Shown here piece after piece: positions 12,381-23,200 of a DNA stretch of 64,000 nt. How positions within the stretch are numbered: the stretch's first letter is position 1; each line of letters begins with the position of its first letter. The position numbers were made by a program, and so were the translations under genes. Origin of the DNA: Dermatophagoides farinae (Eukaryota > Arthropoda > Arachnida > Sarcoptiformes > Pyroglyphidae); NCBI RefSeq assembly GCF_024713945.1, contig NC_134685.1, positions 2,723,001 to 2,787,000 on the forward strand, read 5' to 3'. The notes beneath the pieces were generated by a model. That model did no database searches and was not told the origin of the DNA. It saw only the letters and a list, made by a program, of their open reading frames with translations.

Positions 12381-15054
12381 ATGGTCAATTTGTTGAAAAT
12401 GAAATTCCTATACCATTCAAATGTGATGAAATTATTATATTTTTCATCATCATTATTATTGATTGGATTCTGTGAATGTCAATCGGGACCATTTTCGTAT
12501 GGACATTATTCACAGGCAATAACAGCAACAACAACAATTAATGATTCAACGACAATATCACCATCAATTTCGACCACCACCACCATTGCCATCACAACAA
12601 ATGATTTTGTTGCACGAAGGAAAGATATGCACCTCAATGACTATCGATCATCATCATCATCATCACCAACGACATCGTCATCGTCAACATCGACAACAAA
12701 ATCTTCTGCATTAAGCAAATTATTTGAACAATCAATAGCAAAAACATATCGATCATATGAGAAAAGTAAGTTGATTTTTTTTTTGTTTTGTTTTGTTTTG
12801 TTTCGTTTCGGTAAAAAAAAAAATGATCATATATCTATGGCTATAGGATATAGAAATTGTCCATCATTACGGAATGCATTGAAAAATGGTTATGTAAAAT
12901 TACGTTCATATCCAAATCGTGTAGCTCGATTCACCTGTAATAAAGGATACGATTTAATTGGTAATCGTTATTCTACATGTAGCCGTAATCATTGGACACA
13001 TGATTTACCTGTTTGTGTTTGTAAGTGTTTTTTTTTTTGTTTTCATTCATTGCAAAAGAATAAACTTATCTTCTGGTAATAACATTATTATTCAGCAACA
13101 TATTGTCCAAATAAATTGAATGTACCACCACCATTGATTGTACGATTAATATCCAATCATAGTAGTGTTGTTGATCTTCAATGTGAAATTGGTTATCGTA
13201 TTCAAGTGACAAAAAAAACCAGTGGCAGATATTTTTCCGATTTTGATCATAATTCATATCAAGCATCATCGATACGTGCATATTGTGTATCAAAACAATG
13301 GCTTATTGATGATTGGAATCAGCCAGATCATTCATATACATCATCGATGATTCCATTAGATCAATGGCCAACATGTGAAAGTGAGATATATTTTTTTTTC
13401 TTTTTCTTTGTTAATATTAATTATTATTAATCATTGATTTTTTTTCTATCACAAAGTTTATGAAAAGCCAATAGAAAAATCAATGAATTGTACATTCGAA
13501 AATAGATATGGATCAATTTGTGGTTGGATGCAAGGTATGTGTTTGTTTGTTTACTTTTTAAATTTAATTCAAAATCAATTCCATTTATTCATTCATTGAT
13601 TGATTATTTGCATAGATAATGATGATGATTTTGATTGGACACGTAATTCATTTACAACACCATCATTTTTAGATGGAACTGGACCATCATTTGATCATAC
13701 ATTTGGTGTGAATAGTAGTGGAAATTATCTTTATCTTGAAAGTTCATATCCACGTACATCAAATGATATTGCCAGACTTTATTCACCTGTATTTCAACAT
13801 GTTGAAAATTCATCTATCGCTTGTTTTCAATTCTATTATCATATGTATGGTAAAGCTATTGGAACATTACGTGTGTTTGTTAAAGAAAAATATCAACGTT
13901 TTTCCGATTTGGAACCCGTTTGGGAAATGTCTGGTGATCAAGGTGACCAATGGCTTGCTGGACAAGTGGAAATTCAACCAATATCGCCTACATTTGCATT
14001 GCAACCATTTCAAATTATCATTGAAGGCATTCTCGGTAATGGACATCAAGGTGATATTGCTATCGATGATTTGTTATTAACATTAGGTAAATCATGTTCA
14101 ATGATAACTACCAATTCAACTACTGTCGATGTTGTCAGTGAACCATCAATCGCTGATATTCTAGATTCAACTGATTCACCAATCAATTCAGTGAATTCAT
14201 CATCATCAATATTACCAAAACCATCAAAATGGCATGATTCACATTTTACAGAACTGGACGATGATGACATGGAAATGGATACATCTCATTTGAATGATCC
14301 AATATTACCACATAATGAAATTTTTCGTTCAATAGTACATCTTAAACCTATAACGACACCACTAACAACAACAACAACGACGACGACAACAACAACAACA
14401 ACAACAATTGCAACGACCACTAAAGCGACAACACCTTCCACCACAACAAAGCCAACAACAATAAAACCGAAAATATCAACGATTATTGCGACACAAACTG
14501 AATCAAAGTCAACAACGTCAACACCAACGACGACGACGGCGACTACGGCAACAAGTAGTCATATTTCGACTACGTTAAAAAATATCACTGAATCATCAAC
14601 ACGATTATCGACTACAACCGGATTGAATGCAGCATTACAAGCAAAAGCTATAATCGATATCACTGATATCAATGATAAAAAACATTTCGCTGCCCATTGG
14701 TCAGTCATAATGATCGTATTCATTGCATTGTTAATCATTATTGGAGCCATTCTATATGTTGCTTATATTAATCTACCAATAAAACCATCATCATCATCAT
14801 CATCATCATCAACAGATGGATTAGTAGCAATATTTGTTAATCGTTGTAAATTATTTCAATCATCATCATCATCATCGTCGTCATCATCGTCAGCATCATC
14901 ACATTATGGAAGATTTAATCAGCATGATGATTCAGAATTATTAATGGTTAATGATGATGATAATCAACAACAACATCAACATCAACATCTAAATCATTCA
15001 ATGATTGATGATGATCATCATTGTGTTTATTTAGAGCCACATTTGGATCTTTGA
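12381..15054 (+). CDS. Type I membrane protein: two sushi (CCP) domains, MAM domain, Thr-rich stalk
   Basis: Five exons: 12381-12765, 12847-13020, 13096-13380, 13457-13534, 13616-15054; 786 residues. All four introns are phase 1, as is usual for shuffled extracellular modules. The N-terminus has a signal peptide (LLYFSSSLLLIGFCECQ), best from ATG 12381 or 12399. After a Ser/Thr linker come sushi 1 (~residues 131-187: NCPSLRNALKNGYVKL, FTCNKGYDLIGN, WTHDLPVC), sushi 2 (~188-281, with a long insertion before CESE-type end) and a MAM domain (~293-467: CTFENRYGSICGW, then FYYHMYG and the closing GDIAIDDLLL). A Thr-rich, probably O-glycosylated stalk (~550-660) leads to one membrane helix (~668-692, VIMIVFIALLIIIGAILYV). 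The ~94-residue tail is Ser-, Asp- and His-rich. MAM/sushi combinations act in adhesion or as receptor ectodomains. No named orthologue is claimed. Confidence 0.82.
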
Positions 15055-15159
15055 ATAATTTTTAACATTCGAATTTGTTTGTTTTTTTTTACAACAAAAA
15101 AAAAGAGATTATCTTTTCTCATGATTATTTGTTTCTGATTTAATAATAATAATATAAAA

Positions 15160-15165
15160 AATAAA
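15160..15165 (+). terminator. Polyadenylation signal AATAAA of the MAM/sushi gene
   Basis: AATAAA lies 106 bases after the stop codon, in the short gap before the convergent thyropin gene. Confidence 0.5.
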
Positions 15166-15242
15166 TTCATTCAGAATTTCATCGTTGGATTCGTTGGATT
15201 TCGAATTTTTCTAGTTTTTTTTTTTTGGTTATTCTGTGTAGC

Positions 15243-15867
15243 TCAAGCACAAGTGATGCCCACTTTTTTATCTTTAGATGTTTGTGAACCTTCCTGATTG
15301 ACGCACCAACAAACACCAGTGCCAGTTTCACATTGTTTTTGATAATAAAGACCATCACGTGCACAATTTGGAATGTATGAACCAGATGGAGCTATGGATT
15401 GATGACAAAAACAAAAAAAAACAATAAATTTTGTTTTGTCTTTGAAAATTTTTTTTTTTAGTTCACTTACGATCAATTGGTCGACCATTAACACTTAAAC
15501 GTTTTTCAGCATCATGTTTCTGTAAATCACATTTACAGAATTTACGATTACGTGATGGTTGTGTAATCTGGTTACCATCCGGTGTGGCACAATAACAGAA
15601 TTTACTTTCAGGAAAACATTGTAATGGTGCATAATCACCATTTTCCATACAACGTACATCCAATTTTAATGGTGTGTTTTCTTTTTTATCTTCTTTTTCT
15701 TTTTGTAATTGACATTCGGTTTTACCTATGATTACAAATTATTATTGAAAATTTTCACCATCATCACCATTTCGCACATACACAAAACAATCATTACCTT
15801 GTGACCGGACAATGGTGACGGTTATGGCCATCATAATGACCATAAATAGCATCAATTTTGAATACAT
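15243..15867 (-). CDS. Secreted thyroglobulin type-1 domain protein (thyropin-like protease inhibitor)
   Basis: Three exons on the minus strand: 15867-15798, 15725-15471, 15391-15243; 157 residues; both introns phase 1. Residues 1-23 are a signal peptide (LMLFMVIMMAITVTIVRSQG). Two thyroglobulin type-1 modules follow: the first ~27-100 (C27, then DYAPLQCFPESKFCYCATPDG) and the second ~109-156 (GLYYQKQCETGTGVCWCVNQ, ending KVGITC). The second has the family's CWCV core; in the first it is CYCA. Small secreted proteins made only of these modules (equistatin-type thyropins) often inhibit papain-like cysteine or aspartic proteases; others bind growth factors. Inhibition here is inference. The stop lies 188 bp from the stop of the convergent MAM gene, so their 3' UTRs must be short or overlap. 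Confidence 0.82.
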
Positions 15868-16795
15868 TTTGTTATACAAAAAAAAAATTTTCTAAATAAA
15901 TCAAAAAAAAAAATCAATATGCAAACTGTAATGATGATGATGTTTGTTTGTTGTGCGTATCGTTCAACAAATGAATATGATTCAAAATCAAACGAATCAT
16001 CACATTTTTATCATCCACATCATCATCATCATCATCATCGTCGTCGTCGTTGTCGTCGAATCCATTCCACTGTGTTGTGTTTGTTGTTGTTGTTTTATTT
16101 GGTTGAATTCAAATTAAAATTAGCTTCAACCTTGTTTTGTTTCAACAACTATATAGTTTGCCCTTTTAAAATCAATCATTTAATCAATCAAATCAAATCA
16201 AATCAATTAATCTGTCTTTATATTATATTGATGTGTATGAAATGAAAGAAATTATAATCAGCATTGATGAAAACTAGAAAAAAAAATGATTCACTTACTC
16301 ATCATTCATTCAATTATCACTAATTTTACAATGAATTTGGGGAAATTTTCTCTCTCTGTGCTGTGTTGTGTTGTGTGCGTGTGTTTTTTGTGTTTATTCC
16401 ATTGAAAATGTATATATTGCACATTATCGAGATAAATTCAAACATTCCAGTTATCATTGACAAAAAAAAAACGATATCAATATCACAATCAACCCACCGA
16501 AAATACATTATCATCCATCATGCTAATCACATGTGTGGTAAGTCCTGTTCATTTTTTTCTCCACTTCTTTTTCTATTCATCATTATCTGTGTTTTTTTTT
16601 TTTTTTTTTGGTTGCAAGTTGAGTGCGTGTTTTTTGTGCGTGTGTATGTGTGTAATTCAAATTTTTTTTTTCGCTTGTTGTCAAGCATGATTATTATTAC
16701 GATAAATTGATAGCCATTGAATAGCAAAAAAAATGATTTACAAACATGACAAACATTAATCAATCTGATGATGATGATGATGATGATGATGATTG
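15868..16795. other. Intergenic region without gene
   Basis: The stretch between the thyropin start and the next minus-strand stop holds CAT/CGT repeats (16018-16050), poly-T and a GAT run (16767-16793). Open frames here are repeat translations. It should contain the thyropin promoter; no clear TATA element was seen. Confidence 0.55.
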
Positions 16796-18784
16796 TCAAT
16801 GAATCGGATTTAAATCATTGATGAAACCATCCAATATCTGTTGTAATCTATTTGCTAAATTGGTCATAATATTGAATGGACCGCTAAAATCAATAATTGA
16901 TGATGTTGATGAATCCAACAATATTTGTTGATTATTATTCATTGTTTGTACAATGGTCAATAAATCTAATTTGGATTGATCAATTTTTGGCTGTGAAACC
17001 AATTGTGATTGTGCCATTACAGTGATTAATGGTGTTATATTCTGCATGATTGCCATCAATGCATTTTGTGCTTGTCCTAAATTTTTTTCTGCATTTTTTT
17101 GATTTTGTTGTTGTTGTTGTTTCTGTTTGTTATGATTATTATTATTCGGTTTCACCATTGACGATGATGATGATGATGATGATGAGTGCGATGTGCAACA
17201 AGTAAATCGATCTGTATGATTAAATGGTTTCTGTAGTTCCTGTAATAATTCATTCAATAATTTTCTTTGCTGTTTAAGCTGTCGTAATGTATCACCACCA
17301 CGTACAACGGATTCAGATGGCCGTACGGTTGTTGTCGCTTTTTCCAATTTTGAATGGCCAACTTTTATCATTGTTGTTGTTGTTGTGCTTGTTGTCATAT
17401 GATGATGTGGGTGGTGCGGTTTTTTTGGTTTTTCCGTCGTTGTTGTACATTTAGTAGTAATTGGTTTTTGAGTTGTTGTTGTTGTCGTTGTTGTTGTGGT
17501 TGATTTGTGTGTTATTTCAGGCTTTTTTTCATGTTTCGATGATGATAATGATGATGATGATGCCAAAACATGTAGAATCTTATCAATTTGTGTTTGCTGT
17601 TTTTGCTGATTTTTCATCAAATTTTCCATCATTGTACGCAAACGATTTTGTTCAATATGATCATGTTGTTTTTGTTCATGTTGTCGTAATGTTCGGATCA
17701 ATTGTCGTAATTGATTTGGATCAATTTGTTTTGTTGATTGTTTAACAATTTTTGGCTGTGTAAAAATATTTGGCTGTAGATTACCGCTAAATATTTGAAC
17801 TAGAAATCGTAATTGTGTTAGAATTAAATTATTTATTGGATCAGACCATGTTAGATAGCCAACACTGTCCACTAGGCTAAGTGTTGCTTGATAAGCCAAT
17901 GGTCGTAAATAATAAGTGTCCATTAATTGATTTGAATATGACGACATACGATATAGATAGTATGTATGTCGTAATCGACGTAATAGTATGGTTAAACGAT
18001 TTAAACTTTGATGATCATTTGATTCGATTTTTGTTTGTTTATCATCATATTCGTCATCTGTTGGCAAACGTATAGTATCGATCATTTGTAAACGTTCAGT
18101 AAGCGCAAGAAGTTGATTGATTGGTGTGAATACAGTGGTTTTATAACCAGGAATTGGTATGCCAAAAAATGATCGACAAAGATAATCAAATTGATCAAGA
18201 ATATCGGTACCGATTCCATAATTTTGTTTTGCCAATGATTTTGGCTGTTTTGGTAAACGTTGTTCCAATTTTGAATTGATTATTCGAATCACCATTTTCT
18301 GTAACGATACAACCTGATCACCGGTAGCAAGGAAATCTTTTTCCAATCGATAAATATCACCATTTTGATCAAAATGATCACAAGATTGTTCGAATTCTGT
18401 AGCGATTTCTGTACATTTTTCATGGATCGGTTCATAAATGAAATGATCATGTAATTGTAGTTCATTTTTCAATGCATCAATCTGTGACCAAGTCATTTGT
18501 TTATAAACTTTGGCAATCGATTCATCCATTGATGGATATGATTGTATTTTTGTTGCGTCCACATTTTCATTCACCAATTCTGTAACGAATGTCCGATTTG
18601 CCGATTGTTTCAACAGATTGATAGCCACCGATTGTAATTGGTCATTCAATTCAAATTGGTCATCATCATCTACATTGTTAAAATTTTGTTCATCATCACC
18701 ATTGATTGAATAAAAAATATCGATCAACAACAGAATGGTGATCGATAACCAGATTAAAGTTGATGATGATGATGATTTCAACAT
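16796..18784 (-). CDS. Secreted orphan protein with Thr-rich middle and Gln/Asn-rich C-terminus
   Basis: A single open exon of 662 codons from the ATG at 18784. The frame extends 17 codons upstream to 18835, but that part is a His/Ile repeat and the later Met is followed directly by a signal peptide (TLIWLSITILLLIDIFYSI). Residues ~30-370 look globular and largely helical, with several Cys (for example near EKCTEIATEFEQSCDHF and FDYLCRSFFGIPIPGY). Residues ~395-500 are Gln-rich and then Thr/Lys/Pro-rich like a mucin linker; a Ser run and an Asn/Gln run follow, and the last ~110 residues are again helix-like. I do not recognise a family. Secretion is the only functional inference. The absence of introns in a 2-kb gene is unusual beside its split neighbours. 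Confidence 0.65.
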   Translation of the reverse strand: MLKSSSSSTLIWLSITILLLIDIFYSINGDDEQNFNNVDDDDQFELNDQLQSVAINLLKQSANRTFVTELVNENVDATKIQSYPSMDESIAKVYKQMTWSQIDALKNELQLHDHFIYEPIHEKCTEIATEFEQSCDHFDQNGDIYRLEKDFLATGDQVVSLQKMVIRIINSKLEQRLPKQPKSLAKQNYGIGTDILDQFDYLCRSFFGIPIPGYKTTVFTPINQLLALTERLQMIDTIRLPTDDEYDDKQTKIESNDHQSLNRLTILLRRLRHTYYLYRMSSYSNQLMDTYYLRPLAYQATLSLVDSVGYLTWSDPINNLILTQLRFLVQIFSGNLQPNIFTQPKIVKQSTKQIDPNQLRQLIRTLRQHEQKQHDHIEQNRLRTMMENLMKNQQKQQTQIDKILHVLASSSSLSSSKHEKKPEITHKSTTTTTTTTTTQKPITTKCTTTTEKPKKPHHPHHHMTTSTTTTTMIKVGHSKLEKATTTVRPSESVVRGGDTLRQLKQQRKLLNELLQELQKPFNHTDRFTCCTSHSSSSSSSSSMVKPNNNNHNKQKQQQQQNQKNAEKNLGQAQNALMAIMQNITPLITVMAQSQLVSQPKIDQSKLDLLTIVQTMNNNQQILLDSSTSSIIDFSGPFNIMTNLANRLQQILDGFINDLNPIH

Positions 18785-19117
18785 GACAATTATGATGATG
18801 ATGATGTGATGATGTGATGATCGTTTGTAAATCAATTCAATAATAAAACAACCATATAAATGATGACAATGATGATGTTTGAAAGTTGAAAAATTTTGTA
18901 ACTTTTTTTTAACATATCAGCGTCAAAAAAAAAAATTGAAAACGGAAATAGAAATATGTTCTAGATCATAGAACATTTCCTTGTTCCTGGTTTAAAGTAC
19001 TATTTATAGTATGACTATTTTAAATATTTCGACGAATGAATGAAATAAAATAAAAAAATGAGATTTAATTTTAAGCCAAATTCAAATTTTATAATTGCAC
19101 ACAGGAAAATGAATCAG

Positions 19118-19162
19118 GAAATAGTTAGACCCCTAGTATCGACCTAGTATCAAATGAGAAAT
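19118..19162. repeat. Left copy of a ~32-bp repeated motif
   Basis: Holds GAAATAGTTAGAC at 19118-19130 and, after a 10-base CCCTAGTATC duplication-like insert, GACCTAGTATCAAATGAGAAAT at 19141-19162. Both parts match the copy at 20114-20145 exactly. A variant half-motif (AATAGTTTGAC) follows at 19160-19170. Confidence 0.75.
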
Positions 19163-19190
19163 AGTTTGACTTTTTGCAGCCAGAATATAT

Positions 19191-19311
<121 letters not shown>

Positions 19312-20113
19312 TTCACCATTATTTTTCACCAAATTGTTCAGACACGTACTCTATGACCGGTCCACGGCACAGGATATAGTGCGCTTTGTTTGGCTTTGAC
19401 ATGCTCATTTTTTTTTTGTTCGACACACAAGCAACATACGCAATTATTCTCGTTCTCTCTCTTACTTTTGAACAACTCGATTAATTTAGTTGCGACATTT
19501 TTTGTGGTAAAAAAAAAATTCAAAACTAAACCCAAATTTACGCGATAAGAATCAATTACAAATCTGGATCTGGCACCAGTAACATGTCCCATATATGTGA
19601 TCGAAAATTTCAATATTTAAATATAATCTTAATTCATCAGATGAAAAGATTTCATCGTAACGATAACAAGAATAATTCCAACACAAGATCAACTACAGAA
19701 TGATTCGGAATCAGTAACATTGTATCGTGTTTTTGATCGTCAATTTCGACAAAAATTGTATCTAAAATGTTGCATGGAGCGGAAACATAGCAACGTTTAC
19801 AAGAATAATTCCGAAGATATCATCAAAACTGATAATAGGAAATTTGGCCGTCCAAAATGTTCATATATATAAATTTAAAACAAGATATTTGTTTTTTTTT
19901 CGTCATATAAAAACTCATCATTGATCTAAAAAAAAACAAATTGAAATTGATTACAAATTGATTACTATTATTATTTTTTTTATCATTTTTTTATTATTTA
20001 AAAATTGTCTGAACATTTTATGACTTAATTAAATGTGGTTTGATGATTGTGGTATATAGTTAATTTATTTCTTGATAAAAATTCAAGCTATTTTTTCGAT
20101 TTTGAATAGTCAT

Positions 20114-20145
20114 GAAATAGTTAGACCTAGTATCAAATGAGAAAT
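20114..20145. repeat. Right copy of the ~32-bp repeated motif
   Basis: An uninterrupted 32-bp version of the motif at 19118-19162, same orientation, ~80 bp downstream of the TTC28 stop on the minus strand and so likely inside its 3' UTR. Confidence 0.75.
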
Positions 20146-20225
20146 TTTCCTCTGTGTGTGTGTGTGACAATAAAAAAAAAAATTTTTTTTTTCTGTTGAC
20201 TAGATTTTCCTGTTTGTTTATATGT

Positions 20226-23200
20226 CTATGTATACGATGATAATTGTCTATTCAATACAGTGTTTGATGTTGCTATCGATGATTGTGAACTGGTTGTCGA
20301 TTGTGAATGATCTTCTGTTCGTATTGTATTATTATTAGTATTGGGCATCATTGATTTTAATTTCATTTCAATCAATTCAACATCCAATGGATTACGACCA
20401 ATTGAAAATCCTCTTGATCCTGGTGATGATTCAGCTATGATCGATGATGATGCTATACTATTATGTGATGATATGATTGTCGATAAACTTGATTGTCGTG
20501 TATGAATATTACATTCATCCGGTGATTCTGTTTGGAGAGAATAAAAATTTGGTTAAAACGAATGTTTTTTTTTCATATAAAAACTTACTTGAAGTCAATT
20601 TTGAATCATTTTCATTCAGATTGTTGGTTGTAGCACTTGTTCGTTGTTGTTGTTGTTGTTGTTGCAGTTGATCATTGTCGATTGTTTCACGATTTTCATT
20701 GTCAAATAATGCCTGTAATGATTGTAATGTAAACATAATAGTACGAAAATTTGCATTTTTTCCAGCACGAAGCGTAACAGAATCGGCACCAACTTCCATT
20801 AGATCAAAACCAAGTGATGCATAAAGTTCATGACAACCTTGTATGGACCAAAGTTTGAGATTCAATGTTTCTAGATATGATGCAAGTAATGATAATGATA
20901 ACGAAGATGATGATGATGATGATGATGATTGATGTACATCATGACATTGACCATATTGAACAATATGATCAAGTTTATCAATTATATGGCTAACAAATTC
21001 AGATGAATTTGAGATCAATTTTGAAACGGCAGCTATGGTAGCCGGTGAAAGTGCTAATATTGCTTGCAATGCATTCGAACATCGTTGTAGACGACCATTT
21101 GGATCGGATTGTGGAAAAAAAACACAAGCTGGTAGGCCATTTGTTGATGATGGTTCGAAACGAAATCCAACAGCTATAAGTAATTCACGCCATCCTTGTG
21201 TATTGATGCCAACTTTATTCTCAATACTTTGAACAGTAGTGTACATTGCATTTTTTTGACCACGTTGAATACGTTGTAATGATTTTTCAACTAAATGTAA
21301 TACAACACGCATTGCATCACGTGATTTTTCCGGTGTTTTAATCATCGTTGCTAATGATGATGACATCAATGCCACTTGTGATGATAGTCGTACATCAGAA
21401 CCGATCAATATGAAACCGGCCCAATTTCGTGGATGTGAAAAATGTGTTGTATTCTGTATGGTGCTTACTGCTTCTTTTAATGCTGTCGATACTCTAGTTC
21501 CTTGTAATAATGAACAATAGAATATACGAAATAAAACTTGCAATGCACTTAATGATACTGGCCATAATGTAAGAAGAACACAAGCAGCGCCAGCTTGTAG
21601 TAATGCCGATGTTATTGTTTTCAATACTTGTGATGAATTATATGTGGTTGCTGCATTCAAAGCAGCTGCATGATTAGTCGATCGTGATGATATTGCCGGG
21701 CTTTTTTTTGAAAAAAAAAATGAAATTTGATTAATTTTTGAATAATTTCATAGGAAAAAAAAACTCACCAAGAAATAACAACCAATTTGGATGAAAGGCC
21801 AATACTAATCAGATCATGTGGTGTCAATAGATATTCATGATCATGTAATTGATGTGCACTATCACCAATAAGTACATCGGATGGTGATATGGCAATACCA
21901 AGACCTGTAGCCATTTTAAGTGGATCACCATCAGTATTATCAATAATATATGATGAAAAATGTATACATTGAGCTGTCGATAATTGTGCCAATACAGCCT
22001 CTTTATTGGCTTCGGTTCCAATCAATGGCCTAGTTGATAATAATTCACTAACAAATGCAGCCTCTTTACTTGATGCTGGATTTTCAAAATATAATTGTGG
22101 CCGATGATTATGAAAATTATGGCCAAATCTTGAAGCTGTTCCAGATCCATTAGTAGTAGTGGTGATGGATGATAATTTATTTGGCATTGTTGGATTAGCA
22201 ACAACCAACGATGTTATTGTTGAATGAGAATCATCAGATTTTTTTCGTAATGTTTTCGTATTTTGATCACCACGTAAAACATGTAATGATGGAATGACAA
22301 GTAATGAATAACGTTCACTAAGAAATTCTTCATCTTTATTGCGAAGCATATTCCATGGAACCAAGAATAGGTCACCATCCAATACTAACAATAATTGATT
22401 GATAGTTGATTCATTTTGATCCAATTGATTTTGAAATGGACCAATCAGGATATCATATAAAGCGGTGGCAGCTGAAAATCCTTGCCAATTACGATTCAGA
22501 TAACGATAACTAGCAGAACGTTTCATTTTGCCAGCCAATTGTGATGATGATAATGATTCCTGTGAATCAATATTCGATGGACATGATCCACTATGATCAA
22601 ATGATTTTCGCTGTGATAAATTAACATTTGTAGATGTTGATGAACGATGTAATGACCGTAGTCTTGTTGTTGAAGCTGTCGATGTTGTCGTTACTGATGA
22701 TGCTAATGAAAACAATGAACTTAGTGAATAATTGGATGAATTTAAAAAATGATTTCGTCTTAAGTGATGCATCGATGATGAACGTTCGAATGATGTATCT
22801 GGATAATCATCATGATCGGTAATTATTGTCGAATCAATTGATCGATTGGCATTTGTTGTATGTGGAGGATCATGAGCATTTGATTCCTGAACAAATAGTG
22901 AATTTTGTACATTTTTTATCAATTGTAAAATTTTCTCTCTATCAGATTTTAATAATGATGCAAAATGAACTTGTTCCGGAGTGATGAGCCATGAATTATA
23001 TCTACCATCAATTGTCATTGAATAATAAAGAATGGCTGCATTCTGACTACGAGCCATATCGACAATTTGTTCGATACTGGTGATGGAAAATGCACGAAAA
23101 CCTTTTTTTGTTTTTGAAAATGATCGTATACGTGAACGTTCAGCAATCAATAAAGCTTGAGTTGGTCGCTGTAATGCAATTAGAATTTTGATCAATGCTT

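Noticed and set aside
19338-19613. 91-codon minus-strand frame next to the GA array
   Set aside because: Less repetitive than most, but no known motif and no conserved pattern; left as part of the anomalous segment instead of a gene.
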